Shown one piece after another: positions 40,116 through 48,308 of a stretch of 64,000 bases of DNA (position 1 is the stretch's first letter; every line of letters starts with the position of its first letter). Under the pieces are notes generated by a model that did not search any database, had not been told where the DNA came from, and worked only from the letters and a program-made list of their open reading frames with translations. Both the position numbers and the translations under genes were made by a program. This stretch comes from an uncultured Prevotella sp. (GTDB lineage Bacteria > Bacteroidota > Bacteroidia > Bacteroidales > Bacteroidaceae). The stretch spans positions 16,507 through 80,506 of the forward strand of contig UQZX01000013.1 of the NCBI GenBank assembly GCA_900545525.1, written 5' to 3'.

Positions 40116-41852
40116 ATGATAGAGAGATTTCTTAAGCAGACAACGTTCTCGTCGGTCGACGACTACAAGGATAACCTGCACTTCATAATCCCTGAGAATT
40201 TTAATTTTGCATACGATGTTATGGATGTCTGGGCAGAAGAAGCACCTGATAAGGTAGCCCTTTTGTGGACAAACGACAATGATGAGCATATATCCTTTAC
40301 TTTTAAGGACCTGAAAAAGCTTACAGACAAGGCTGCGTCTTATTTTCTCACACTTGGCATCGGCAAGGGGGATATGGTAATGCTTATACTGAAAAGACGG
40401 TATGAGTTTTGGCTTTCCATGCTTGCCCTTCATAAGATAGGTGCCGTGGCGATACCTGCCACTCACATGCTGACAAGTCAGGATATTGTTTATAGGAACA
40501 ACAGGGCAGACGTTAAGGCAATTATATGTGCAGGTGAAGAATATGTATTGGAACAAGTAAGACTGTCGCAGGCAGAGAGTCCTACATTGACAACGCTTAT
40601 AAGTATCGGTCCTGATGTACCGGAAGGCTTTCACGACTGGCATGAGGAGTGGAACAAGGTGCCGCCGTTTAAGCGTCCGGAACATGTCAATACCAACGGT
40701 GATACGATGCTTATGTATTTCACAAGTGGTACAAGCGGCAAGCCGAAGATGGTTGCACACGACTATCTGTATGCCCTCGGACATCTTACAACAGGCGTCT
40801 TTTGGCATAATCTTTCTCAAGACAGCATTCATCTTACCGTTGCCGATACAGGTTGGGGAAAGGCTGTGTGGGGTAAGTTGTACGGTCAGTGGTTTGCTGG
40901 AGCAACAGTATTTGTCTTCGATCATGAGAAGTTTTCGGCAGACAAGCTGCTGCATAAGATAGAGCAGTATCGCATAACGTCGTTCTGTGCACCGCCTACA
41001 GTCTATCGCTTTATGATACATGAGGACTTCTCAAAGTATGATTTGTCCTCTCTCCGTTATTGCTGTACAGCAGGAGAGGCATTAAATCCCGCAGTCTACA
41101 ACCGGTTCTTTGAACTTACCGGCATACGTCTTATGGAAGGATTTGGACAGACCGAGACAACCATGACGCTTGGAACCATGCCTTGGATGGAACCTAAACC
41201 CGGAAGTATGGGCATGCCTAATCCGCAGTATCACATTGATCTTTTGCGTCAGGACGGAACATCTTGTGAAGACGGAGAGAAGGGAGAGATTGTCATATTG
41301 ACAGGAGAAAGAATGGGGAAGAACTGTAATTCGGGCGGTGACAGCGTGTCCGGCAATGCTTCTCAGTTGTTTAAAGACGGGCATTCTTTTGGAAAATCCG
41401 TCGGACTGTTCAAAGAATATTATCGTGATGAAGAGCTTACCGGTAAGGTGTGGCACGACGGAGTATATCATACCGGTGACGTGGCATGGAGAGACGAAGA
41501 CGGTTACTATTGGTTTGTAGGTCGCACGGATGATGTTATAAAGAGCAGCGGATATCGAATAGGTCCGTTTGAGGTGGAAAGTGCGTTGATGACACATCCC
41601 GCCGTGGTAGAATGTGCAATAACTGGTGTACCGGATGACACACGCGGCATGGTGGTAAAAGCCACTGTGGTGCTGCATGATGACTGGAAAGACAGGGAGG
41701 GCGACTTGTTGAAAAAGGAACTGCAGGAGCATGTAAAGCATGAGACTGCTCCATATAAGTATCCGCGTATTATTGAGTTTGTCGATGAACTGCCTAAGAC
41801 AATAAGCGGAAAGATACGGCGAGTGGAGATAAGGGAAAAGGATAACCGATAG
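40116..41852 (+). CDS. AMP-binding acyl-CoA synthetase
   Basis: A 578-residue ANL-superfamily enzyme from the ATG at 40116 (a GTG at 40113 directly precedes it). The ATP loop is YFTSGTSGKPKMVAH, with GFGQTETTMTLG (A5), YHTGDVAWRDEDGYYWFVGR (A7) and the C-terminal catalytic lysine region KTISGKIRRVEIR (about 559-571). The layout fits medium- or short-chain acyl-CoA synthetases that activate a carboxylate via an adenylate. A substrate is not evident. It follows its likely regulator and splits proC from proB. Confidence 0.9.
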   Translation: MIERFLKQTTFSSVDDYKDNLHFIIPENFNFAYDVMDVWAEEAPDKVALLWTNDNDEHISFTFKDLKKLTDKAASYFLTLGIGKGDMVMLILKRRYEFWLSMLALHKIGAVAIPATHMLTSQDIVYRNNRADVKAIICAGEEYVLEQVRLSQAESPTLTTLISIGPDVPEGFHDWHEEWNKVPPFKRPEHVNTNGDTMLMYFTSGTSGKPKMVAHDYLYALGHLTTGVFWHNLSQDSIHLTVADTGWGKAVWGKLYGQWFAGATVFVFDHEKFSADKLLHKIEQYRITSFCAPPTVYRFMIHEDFSKYDLSSLRYCCTAGEALNPAVYNRFFELTGIRLMEGFGQTETTMTLGTMPWMEPKPGSMGMPNPQYHIDLLRQDGTSCEDGEKGEIVILTGERMGKNCNSGGDSVSGNASQLFKDGHSFGKSVGLFKEYYRDEELTGKVWHDGVYHTGDVAWRDEDGYYWFVGRTDDVIKSSGYRIGPFEVESALMTHPAVVECAITGVPDDTRGMVVKATVVLHDDWKDREGDLLKKELQEHVKHETAPYKYPRIIEFVDELPKTISGKIRRVEIREKDNR

Positions 41853-41872
41853 TGCAAAACATGTAATACATA

Positions 41873-42940
41873 ATGAGAATAGTTATAAAAGTAGGCAGTA
41901 ATGTCCTGACACGCAAAGACGGTAAGCTTGACATCACCCGTATGTCGGCGATAGTAGACCAGATTGCATGGCTGCGTAATAAAGGATACGAGGTGATACT
42001 TGTGTCGAGCGGTGCCGTGGCAAGTGGGCGTGGCGAACTGAAAGTGGAGCGTAAGCTCGGCAGCGTGGAGCAACGCCAGCTGTTTTCCGCACTGGGGCAG
42101 GTCAAGCTCATAAACCTTTACTATGATTTGTTTCGCGAGTATCACATTCATGTTGGTCAGGTCCTGACCATGAAAGAGAACTTCTCCTCACGGCGTGAGT
42201 ATCTGAATCAGCGTGCATGTATGACGGTGATGCTTGAGAACGGCGTGATACCTATTGTGAATGAGAACGATACGGTGAGCATTACGGAGCTGATGTTTAC
42301 GGACAATGATGAACTGTCCGGTCTGATAGCCTCGATGATGGATGCCCGGACGCTTATAATTCTCAGTAATATCGACGGCATCTACAACGGTTCTCCCTCC
42401 AATCCGGACTCACAGGTGATACGGACTGTTGCGCATGGAAAAGACATGAGCGAATATATACAGGATGAGAAAAGCGGTTTCGGACGTGGCGGTATGATTA
42501 CAAAGTGCAGCATAGCCCGGAAAGTGGCTGATGAGGGCATACGTGTAATCATTGCCAACGGCAGACGCGATGACATACTGATAAATCTGATATCTTCACC
42601 TCAGAGCACACTTCATACTGAGTTTGTACCCAATGCAGATAATGTGTCGAACGTAAAGAAATGGATTGCACACAGCGGTAGTTTTGCCAAAGGAGCGGTA
42701 CATGTCAACTCGAGGGCAGCCGAGGCGTTGCGTAGCGGTCGTGCCGTAAGCCTCCTCATGGTCGGGGTAACGGTTGTTGACGGTGTTTTTGAAGAGGGAG
42801 ACATTATTTCCGTAATAGACGAATGCGGCAATGCCGTAGGTATGGGACGCAGCAACTATGGCAGCGATGAGGCACGCATGCTTATAGGCAAACATGATGT
42901 AAGGCCCATAGTTCACTATGATTATCTTTATATGGAATGA
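41873..42940 (+). CDS. proB: Glutamate 5-kinase
   Basis: A 355-residue enzyme phosphorylating glutamate in the first step of proline synthesis. The amino acid kinase domain (1-250) has VIKVGSNVLTRKDG, VILVSSGAVASGRGEL and NENDTVSITELMFTDNDELSG. A C-terminal PUA domain (about 275-350) is present, as in full-length ProB. proA, its usual partner, is not next to it. It is 20 bases after the acyl-CoA ligase. The 188 bases after it contain the rpmB promoter. Confidence 0.95.
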   Translation: MRIVIKVGSNVLTRKDGKLDITRMSAIVDQIAWLRNKGYEVILVSSGAVASGRGELKVERKLGSVEQRQLFSALGQVKLINLYYDLFREYHIHVGQVLTMKENFSSRREYLNQRACMTVMLENGVIPIVNENDTVSITELMFTDNDELSGLIASMMDARTLIILSNIDGIYNGSPSNPDSQVIRTVAHGKDMSEYIQDEKSGFGRGGMITKCSIARKVADEGIRVIIANGRRDDILINLISSPQSTLHTEFVPNADNVSNVKKWIAHSGSFAKGAVHVNSRAAEALRSGRAVSLLMVGVTVVDGVFEEGDIISVIDECGNAVGMGRSNYGSDEARMLIGKHDVRPIVHYDYLYME

Positions 42941-43047
42941 AGGCGGTCCCTTATGACAGGATAAAGTACTGTGGCATTGAAAACTACGGCTATGTTATAC
43001 AGAGCTTTTGAAAAAAAACTTAATAAAGAGATTATTTAATGAAATAT

Positions 43048-43078
43048 TTTGTTTATTTCGGAAAAGTTTGTAACTTTG
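43048..43078 (+). promoter_or_regulatory. Promoter for rpmB-rpmG-DUF4295
   Basis: TTTG (43048-43051), 19 bases, TAACTTTG (43071-43078) followed by CA is a full Bacteroidetes promoter, 50 bases before rpmB. Confidence 0.85.
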
Positions 43079-43128
43079 CACCCTGTTTGGAATAAGTATC
43101 AAAAAGAAAACAAAAAACGTAGATAGTA

Positions 43129-43392
43129 ATGTCGAAGATTTGTCAAATTACCGGGAAAAAAGCCCAAATGGGCAATAATGTTTCTCACTCAAAACATCGC
43201 ACAAAGCGCAGTTTTGATGTTAATTTGTTCAGCAAGAAATTCTATTATGTAGAAGAGCAGTGCTGGATTAGCCTTAAAGTCAGTGCAGCTGGTCTGCGCC
43301 TTATCAATAAAGTCGGACTTGATGCTGCCTTGAAGCAGGCTGTTTCTAAAGGCTTTTGTGACTGGAAAGACATTAAAGTGATAGGAGAATAA
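43129..43392 (+). CDS. rpmB: 50S ribosomal protein L28
   Basis: An 87-residue ribosomal protein: CQITGKKAQMGNNVSHSKHRTKR (residues 5-27, in part) is the N-terminal L28 signature, and ISLKVSAAGLRLINK ends the core. The second cysteine of the zinc-binding CxxC pair is missing, so this is the C-minus, zinc-independent form. It heads the rpmB-rpmG-DUF4295 transcript, followed 6 bases later by rpmG. Confidence 0.96.
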   Translation: MSKICQITGKKAQMGNNVSHSKHRTKRSFDVNLFSKKFYYVEEQCWISLKVSAAGLRLINKVGLDAALKQAVSKGFCDWKDIKVIGE

Positions 43393-43398
43393 AGAACA

Positions 43399-43587
43399 AT
43401 GGCAAAGAAAGCTAAAGGCAACAGGGTACAGGTTGTACTTGAATGTACAGAGATGAAGAGCAGCGGACTGCCCGGAACAAGCCGTTACGTGACAACCAAG
43501 AACCGTAAGAACACTCCGGAGAGAATGGAATTGAAGAAATACAATCCTATTCTTAAGAAAATGACTCTTCACAAGGAGATAAAATAA
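43399..43587 (+). CDS. rpmG: 50S ribosomal protein L33
   Basis: A 62-residue L33 (VVLECTEM, SRYVTTKNRKNTPERMELKKYNP). It carries only one of the four zinc cysteines, so like L28 here it is the C-minus form that does not bind zinc. Co-encoding L28 and L33 is typical across bacteria. Confidence 0.96.
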   Translation: MAKKAKGNRVQVVLECTEMKSSGLPGTSRYVTTKNRKNTPERMELKKYNPILKKMTLHKEIK

Positions 43588-43610
43588 TAACTTTTTAAGT
43601 ATCTGAAGAT

Positions 43611-43769
43611 ATGGCAAAGAAAACGGTCGCTACCCTCCATGAAGGCTCTAAGGACGGTCGCGCTTATACAAAAGTAATCAAAATGGTGAAGAGTCCCAAG
43701 ACCGGTGCTTACGTTTTTGATGAGCAGATGGTTCCCAACGAGGCTGTAAAAGACTTCTTCAAGAATTAA
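43611..43769 (+). CDS. DUF4295 small basic protein, Bacteroidetes-specific (possible ribosomal protein)
   Basis: A 52-residue basic protein (MAKKTVATLHEGSKDGR...PKTGAYVFDEQM) encoded 23 bases after rpmG. DUF4295 is a short family restricted to Bacteroidetes and almost always found between rpmG and ftsY, as here. I recall a Bacteroidetes-specific ribosomal protein (bL38) described from a Flavobacterium ribosome structure that may be this family. Its place in a ribosomal transcript and its basic charge agree, but I cannot confirm the identity. Confidence 0.9.
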   Translation: MAKKTVATLHEGSKDGRAYTKVIKMVKSPKTGAYVFDEQMVPNEAVKDFFKN

Positions 43770-43795
43770 TTCTTACAAGTATTATAAGATAAATA

Positions 43796-43829
43796 AAAGA
43801 CTGCAAATATAATATTGCAGTCTTTTTTT
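43796..43829 (+). terminator. Terminator after DUF4295
   Basis: AAAGACTGCAA (from about 43796) and TTGCAGTCTTT (43815-43825) form an 11-base stem with an 8-base loop and a T7 run (43823-43829). The stem with its T-tract is a textbook rho-independent terminator. The T-run also supplies the -33 box of the ftsY promoter. Confidence 0.9.
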
Positions 43830-43858
43830 GTGTAACTGCGTGGATTTTAGTATTTTTG
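43827..43858 (+). promoter_or_regulatory. Promoter for ftsY-rimO-HU genes
   Basis: TTTG (43827-43830), 20 bases, TATTTTTG (43851-43858). The start codon of ftsY is 22 bases downstream. The -33 box lies within the T-tract of the preceding terminator. Confidence 0.82.
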
Positions 43859-43880
43859 TGCTCGAAAAAACAATTGTAAT

Positions 43881-44846
43881 ATGGGATTGTTCGGACTTTT
43901 TAATAAGAAAAAGAAAGAGACTTTAGACCGTGGACTTGAGAAGACAAAGCAGACGGTTGTAGGCAGGCTTGCACACATAATTGCCGGCAAGTCTAAAGTA
44001 GACGATGATGTATTGGACAGTTTGGAGGAAATCCTTATTACATCCGATGTTGGAGTAGACACGACTCTTAAGATAATAAAACGTATTGAAGAGAGAGTTG
44101 CCCGTGACAAATACGTGTCCACATCCGAACTTAACGGTATGTTGCGCGAAGAGATAGCCTCTTTGTTGGCAGAGAATAATACAGGCGACAATGACAATGA
44201 GGACTGGAATTTGCCCGTTGACCACAAACCATACGTTATATTGGTTGTAGGCGTAAATGGTGTCGGCAAGACCACGACGATAGGCAAGCTCGCGTATCAG
44301 TTTAAGTCTGCGGGTAAGAAAGTGTATCTCGGTGCAGCCGATACTTTCCGTGCCGCTGCCGTAGAGCAGCTGTGTATATGGGGAGAGCGTGTAGGTGTGC
44401 CCGTCGTGAAGCAGCAGATGGGAGCCGATCCTGCAAGTGTGGCATTTGATACCCTGAGCTCAGCCAAGGCAAATGGGGCAGATGTGGTGCTTATAGATAC
44501 TGCCGGTCGTCTTCACAATAAGGTCGGTCTTATGAATGAGTTGAAGAAGATTAAAGATGTTCTTAAGAAAATAACCCCGGATGCTCCAGATGAAGTAATG
44601 CTTGTGCTTGACGGCTCTACTGGACAGAATGCTTTCGAACAGGCAAGGCAGTTCTCTGCCGTTACGCAGATTACGTCCCTGGCAATAACAAAGCTTGACG
44701 GCACGGCAAAAGGTGGTGTTGTCATCGGTATTTCCGACCAGTTGCATGTTCCTGTAAAGTATATCGGACTTGGCGAAGGCATGGAAGACCTCCAGCTTTT
44801 CAACAGAACGCAGTTTGTTGACTCATTGTTTGGTGAGGAGAAATAA
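43881..44846 (+). CDS. ftsY: Signal recognition particle receptor FtsY
   Basis: A 321-residue SRP receptor GTPase. It has no long acidic A-domain but begins GLFGLFNKKKKE, a membrane-attaching amphipathic segment. The N domain (about 20-100) is followed by the G domain with GVNGVGKTTTIGKLA (G1, about 118-132), DTFRAAA (G2), DTAGR (G3), and TKLDGTAKGG (G4). It docks ribosome-SRP complexes at the inner membrane. rimO follows after 35 bases. Confidence 0.97.
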   Translation: MGLFGLFNKKKKETLDRGLEKTKQTVVGRLAHIIAGKSKVDDDVLDSLEEILITSDVGVDTTLKIIKRIEERVARDKYVSTSELNGMLREEIASLLAENNTGDNDNEDWNLPVDHKPYVILVVGVNGVGKTTTIGKLAYQFKSAGKKVYLGAADTFRAAAVEQLCIWGERVGVPVVKQQMGADPASVAFDTLSSAKANGADVVLIDTAGRLHNKVGLMNELKKIKDVLKKITPDAPDEVMLVLDGSTGQNAFEQARQFSAVTQITSLAITKLDGTAKGGVVIGISDQLHVPVKYIGLGEGMEDLQLFNRTQFVDSLFGEEK

Positions 44847-44881
44847 TTTGTTCCTTTATTTTTGTCATTAGGTTTACGGTT

Positions 44882-46180
44882 TTGAAGAACAATCATATAG
44901 ATATAATAACATTAGGATGCTCAAAGAATCTTGTTGACAGCGAGACTCTCATGAAGCAGCTTGAAGCCAACGGATATACATGCTCGCACGACAGCGAAGA
45001 ACCCGAAGGCGATATTGTAGTGATAAACACATGCGGTTTTATTCAAGATGCCAAGGAAGAAAGCATTAACATCATTCTTTCCTTTGCACAGGAAAAAGAC
45101 GCAGGAAGAATAAAGGCACTCTATGTAATGGGATGTCTGTCGCAGAGATACATGCAGGAATTGGAGGAGGAAATACCGCAGGTTGACAAGTTCTATGGTA
45201 AATTCGACTATATGAAGTTGCTTGAAGACCTTGGCAAGGCACCCGTTCCGTCGTGCATAGGATACAGGCATCTTACCACTCCCTCGCATTATGCCTATAT
45301 AAAGATAAGTGAAGGATGCGACAGACGCTGTGCTTATTGTGCCATACCTCTGATAACGGGCAAGCATGTCAGCCGTCCTAAAGAAGAGATACTGCGTGAG
45401 GTGCGCAATCTTGTGGCAGAAGGCGTCAAGGAGTTTCAGGTAATAGCTCAGGAACTTACGTATTACGGTGTGGATATAGACGGAAAGAGGCACATAGCCG
45501 ATTTGATTTCCGACATTGCCGATATCGAAGGCGTGGAGTGGATACGCCTGCACTATGGCTATCCGTCACAGTTCCCGTTTGAGCTGTTGGACGTAATGCG
45601 CGAGAAGCCCAATGTCTGCAAGTATATAGATATTGCCTTGCAGCATATATCCGACAATATGTTGGGACGAATGCACCGTCATGTGTCGAAGGAAGATACT
45701 TACGAACTTATAAGACGCATAAGGAAAGAAGTTCCAGGCATACATCTGCGCACCACACTTATGGTTGGCTTCCCCGGAGAGACGGATGAAGACTTCCGCG
45801 AACTTATAGAGTTTGTTAAATGGGCACGCTTTGAACGTATGGGTGCCTTTGCCTATTCGGAGGAGGACGGCACGTATAGCGGGGACAATTATGAAGATGA
45901 TGTTCCGGAAGACGTGAAGTATGCCCGTCTGGACAAGCTCATGGCTGTTCAGCAGCGTATAAGTGCCGAGATAGAAGCCGAAAAGACAGGTAAGATAATT
46001 AAGACGATTATAGACAGGAAGGAGGGCGACTATTATGTTGGACGTACAGAGTTCTGTTCGCCGGAGGTCGACCCTGAGGTGCTTATTCCTGTGTCTGGCG
46101 GTGAACTCTGCATTGGTTCGTTTTATGACGTTACGATTACCGGAGCGGAAGAATTTGATTTATACGGAGAGGTGAGATGA
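44882..46180 (+). CDS. rimO: Ribosomal protein S12 methylthiotransferase RimO
   Basis: A 432-residue radical-SAM enzyme that adds a methylthio group to an aspartate of ribosomal protein S12. It uses a TTG start at 44882: no in-frame ATG lies upstream and the first downstream ATG (44951) would remove the GCSKN motif. The MTTase N-terminal domain has TLGCSKNLVDSE, NTCGFIQDAKEES and MGCLSQRY (three cluster cysteines). The radical-SAM site is CDRRCAYCAIPLITG (about 142-156), and a TRAM domain ends the protein. The next gene starts at its stop (ATGA overlap). Confidence 0.95.
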   Translation: MKNNHIDIITLGCSKNLVDSETLMKQLEANGYTCSHDSEEPEGDIVVINTCGFIQDAKEESINIILSFAQEKDAGRIKALYVMGCLSQRYMQELEEEIPQVDKFYGKFDYMKLLEDLGKAPVPSCIGYRHLTTPSHYAYIKISEGCDRRCAYCAIPLITGKHVSRPKEEILREVRNLVAEGVKEFQVIAQELTYYGVDIDGKRHIADLISDIADIEGVEWIRLHYGYPSQFPFELLDVMREKPNVCKYIDIALQHISDNMLGRMHRHVSKEDTYELIRRIRKEVPGIHLRTTLMVGFPGETDEDFRELIEFVKWARFERMGAFAYSEEDGTYSGDNYEDDVPEDVKYARLDKLMAVQQRISAEIEAEKTGKIIKTIIDRKEGDYYVGRTEFCSPEVDPEVLIPVSGGELCIGSFYDVTITGAEEFDLYGEVR

Positions 46181-46470
46181 ATAATAAAGACCTTATATCG
46201 GCGGTTTCACAACGTCTGGGCTACACTTTGGATGATACAAGGAAGCTTGTTGACACCCTTATCGATGCCATGGGCGATGCGTTTCAGGACAATACCTCTG
46301 TTTCGGTTCCCAACTTCGGCGTTTTTGAAGTTAAGAAAAGAATGGAGCGTATCGTTGTAAATCCTTCTACAAAGCAGCGCATGCTTGTGCCTCCGAAACT
46401 GGTATTGAACTTCCGCCCCAACTCTTCCGTAAAGGAGAAGCTAAAGAACGGAGGGACGGCAGATGAATAA
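46177..46470 (+). CDS. HU family DNA-binding protein
   Basis: A 97-residue HU/IHF-type protein: a helical half (LISAVSQRLGYTLDDTRKLVDTLIDAMGDAF, in part) and a beta arm (NFGVFEVKKRMERIVVNPSTKQRMLVPPKLVLNFRP, in part) with Arg and a Pro at the tip. It bends DNA and structures the nucleoid. It overlaps rimO by 4 bases and the next HU-like gene by 8, so all three are translationally coupled. Confidence 0.92.
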   Translation: MNNKDLISAVSQRLGYTLDDTRKLVDTLIDAMGDAFQDNTSVSVPNFGVFEVKKRMERIVVNPSTKQRMLVPPKLVLNFRPNSSVKEKLKNGGTADE

Positions 46471-47767
46471 AATATCAGTTCAGGACCTTGTTTCCGTAAT
46501 ATCAAAGAAGCATGGAATTACACAAAAAGATGCCATGACGTTTGTCTCGGTGCTTTTTGATGTGGTCTCAACGGGGCTTGAAACCGACCGGCAAGTAAAG
46601 ATTAAGGGACTTGGAACATTCAAGGTGATAGACGTACGCGACCGTGAGAGCGTTAACGTAAATACTGGAGAGCGCATAGTCATAGACGGGCGGAGCAAGA
46701 TAACCTTCACTCCCGATGCAATAATGAGAGATCTTGTGAACCGTCCCTTTGCCCAGTTTGAGACCGTCGTTATAAATGACGGCGTGGACATCGGAGAGTT
46801 TGAGAAAGTGGACAAACAGGTGGAAGCACTCCATGATGCTTCATCTCCACTGACTGACGAAGCTGGTGCAGAAGAAAGTAAGACACTGCCGGACGAGGAA
46901 AAACAGCCTTCTGGAACTTCCGAAGATATCGGGATGCAGTCTTTTGAAGTTCCTCAAGAAATGGAAATTCAGCCGGTAGCAGGTGAAGACACTGTTTCCG
47001 GCGAAGAAAATCTTTTTGTGGAGGAACCTGCGGATGCAGCAGATGATGCGCCTCATGATATCACGGAAGAGAACAAAGACATACCGGAAGAGTGTGATTT
47101 TGTGGCAGAACCGGTAAGAGGGTCTGACGAAGATGCGGAGACACCCGGTACGGAACAAATTGAAGAAGAGGCCCCAAAGGACATAGAAACTTCACATGGC
47201 AATGTCTTAAAGAAAGTGCTGCTGCCCGTTCTTCTTTTCCTCCTTATAGCCGGTGCCGCCTCATATATGGGGTTTTACTTTGGCAGAAAGAGCGCAACGG
47301 ACAATGTGGCATCAGTAAAAGTAGCGGAAAAGAAAGCCGGAAATATTGAAACGAAAAAAATTGCTGTGCCGCAAGGAACTTTAAAGGCAGACAGTGCAAG
47401 GATGAAACACGCCGCCGACACTGTTCCATACCGTAAGGACAACACTGCAAGCAATGCCTCTGAAACCGTGAAGAAACCGGCGGAAGAGACAGTAAAGCCC
47501 AAGAAGCAGGAAGATAATAACAAAGAGTCGTTCTCCGACAAATATGACAGGGCAAATGTAATGGTCCGCACGGGTGCCTACAGGATAGTTGGTGTTGAAC
47601 GTACTATGGTTCTTGGAAAAGGACAGACCCTCTCATCCGTGTCAAAGGCAATATTGGGTCCGGGCATGGAATGCTATATTCAAGCCCTCAACGGTGTGAA
47701 GGAAGCAAGCGAAGGACAGACGTTGAAAATCCCCAAATTGGAACTTCGCAGGAAGAAAAAGAAGTAG
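46463..47767 (+). CDS. HU-domain protein fused to a membrane helix and a LysM-like domain
   Basis: A 434-residue chimera. Residues 1-92 are an HU/IHF-like DNA-binding domain (ISKKHGITQKDAMTFVSVLFD; FKVIDVRDRESVNVNTGERI in part). Then come an acidic, Glu/Asp-rich linker (about 110-245), one membrane helix (about 251-273, VLLPVLLFLLIAGAASYMG), a basic and polar linker, and a LysM-like C-terminal region (about 383-430, LGKGQTLSSVSKAILG...GQTLKIPKL). DNA binding would be in the cytoplasm and LysM in the periplasm, so the protein could tie the nucleoid to the cell wall. Bacteroidetes HU proteins fused to SPOR-type domains are known; the role of this LysM variant is an inference. Confidence 0.85.
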   Translation: MNKISVQDLVSVISKKHGITQKDAMTFVSVLFDVVSTGLETDRQVKIKGLGTFKVIDVRDRESVNVNTGERIVIDGRSKITFTPDAIMRDLVNRPFAQFETVVINDGVDIGEFEKVDKQVEALHDASSPLTDEAGAEESKTLPDEEKQPSGTSEDIGMQSFEVPQEMEIQPVAGEDTVSGEENLFVEEPADAADDAPHDITEENKDIPEECDFVAEPVRGSDEDAETPGTEQIEEEAPKDIETSHGNVLKKVLLPVLLFLLIAGAASYMGFYFGRKSATDNVASVKVAEKKAGNIETKKIAVPQGTLKADSARMKHAADTVPYRKDNTASNASETVKKPAEETVKPKKQEDNNKESFSDKYDRANVMVRTGAYRIVGVERTMVLGKGQTLSSVSKAILGPGMECYIQALNGVKEASEGQTLKIPKLELRRKKKK

Positions 47768-47864
47768 CTGTATTAATCCGGAATAAGGATAGAAAGACGT
47801 TTCATTCGCATTGTATGGAGAAAAAACTTGTGTTTGTTTGTAAATATCGCATGTAAGACATTTT

Positions 47865-47901
47865 AAAAGCACTGCTTTCAGCCTCTGAAAGCAGTGCTTT
47901 T
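47865..47901 (+). terminator. Strong hairpin after the HU-LysM gene (within the array)
   Basis: AAAAGCACTGCTTTCAG (47865-47881) and its exact complement (47885-47901) form a 17-base perfect stem with a 3-base CCT loop; the arm ends in TTTT. It is likely to terminate the ftsY-to-HU transcript. A second hairpin (AAAGGTATGCTTT, 47910-47945) follows it. Confidence 0.72.
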
Positions 47902-48055
47902 ACGTTCTTAAAGGTATGCTTTTGAGGTCCCAAAGCATACCTTTTCTAATTGAAACCTTATCTGTTTAAAATATGCCGATGTAAAACATAAATTTGTTTT
48001 GCAGGCATTGTCCGTAACTAAAATGGCTCTTTTACTTACGGTTTTCATCCGTTTT
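47865..48055. repeat. 22-base periodic intergenic array, copy 3
   Basis: Units begin at 47865, 47887, 47909 and 47931: AAAAGCACTGCTTTC, GAAAGCAGTGCTTTT, TAAAGGTATGCTTTT and CAAAGCATACCTTTT. The first two are exact reverse complements; the last two are nearly so. Three degenerate units follow in phase, then TAAAATGGCTCTTTT at 48019 and GTTTTCATCCGTTTT at 48041 fall in the same 22-base register. It occupies the middle of the 541-base gap 47768-48308 after the HU-LysM gene. The rest of that gap is AT-rich and holds only the moxR promoter. Confidence 0.8.
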
Positions 48056-48267
48056 TCATGCACGTATCCTATGTGTGCTATAATGCGTTTTGTACTGATT
48101 AGTTTCTATGTATGGTGAAATCAATAGACAGAAACTCTCCGTGTTATTCAAAATCCACGTATTATCGGCAAAACTTGCAAAAGTCAAAAGTTTCTTAAAA
48201 TATGTATCTGCAACGGTTTTTTAATATTATTTAGTTGCGAATTTTCGGCTGTCAGTTATTATTATTG

Positions 48268-48275
48268 TATTTTTG
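48268..48275 (+). promoter_or_regulatory. Promoter -7 box for the MoxR-Bat operon
   Basis: TATTTTTG followed by CG at 48268-48275, with TTCG (close to TTTG) 20 bases upstream at 48244-48247. The ATG of moxR lies 33 bases downstream. Confidence 0.62.
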
Positions 48276-48308
48276 CGTCCAAAATTCAGAACTTAAATAA
48301 GTATAACT

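Noticed and set aside
40002..41021. 339-codon minus-strand frame across the acyl-CoA ligase
   Set aside because: Cys- and His-rich sequence typical of antisense shadows; the plus-strand gene has full family motifs.
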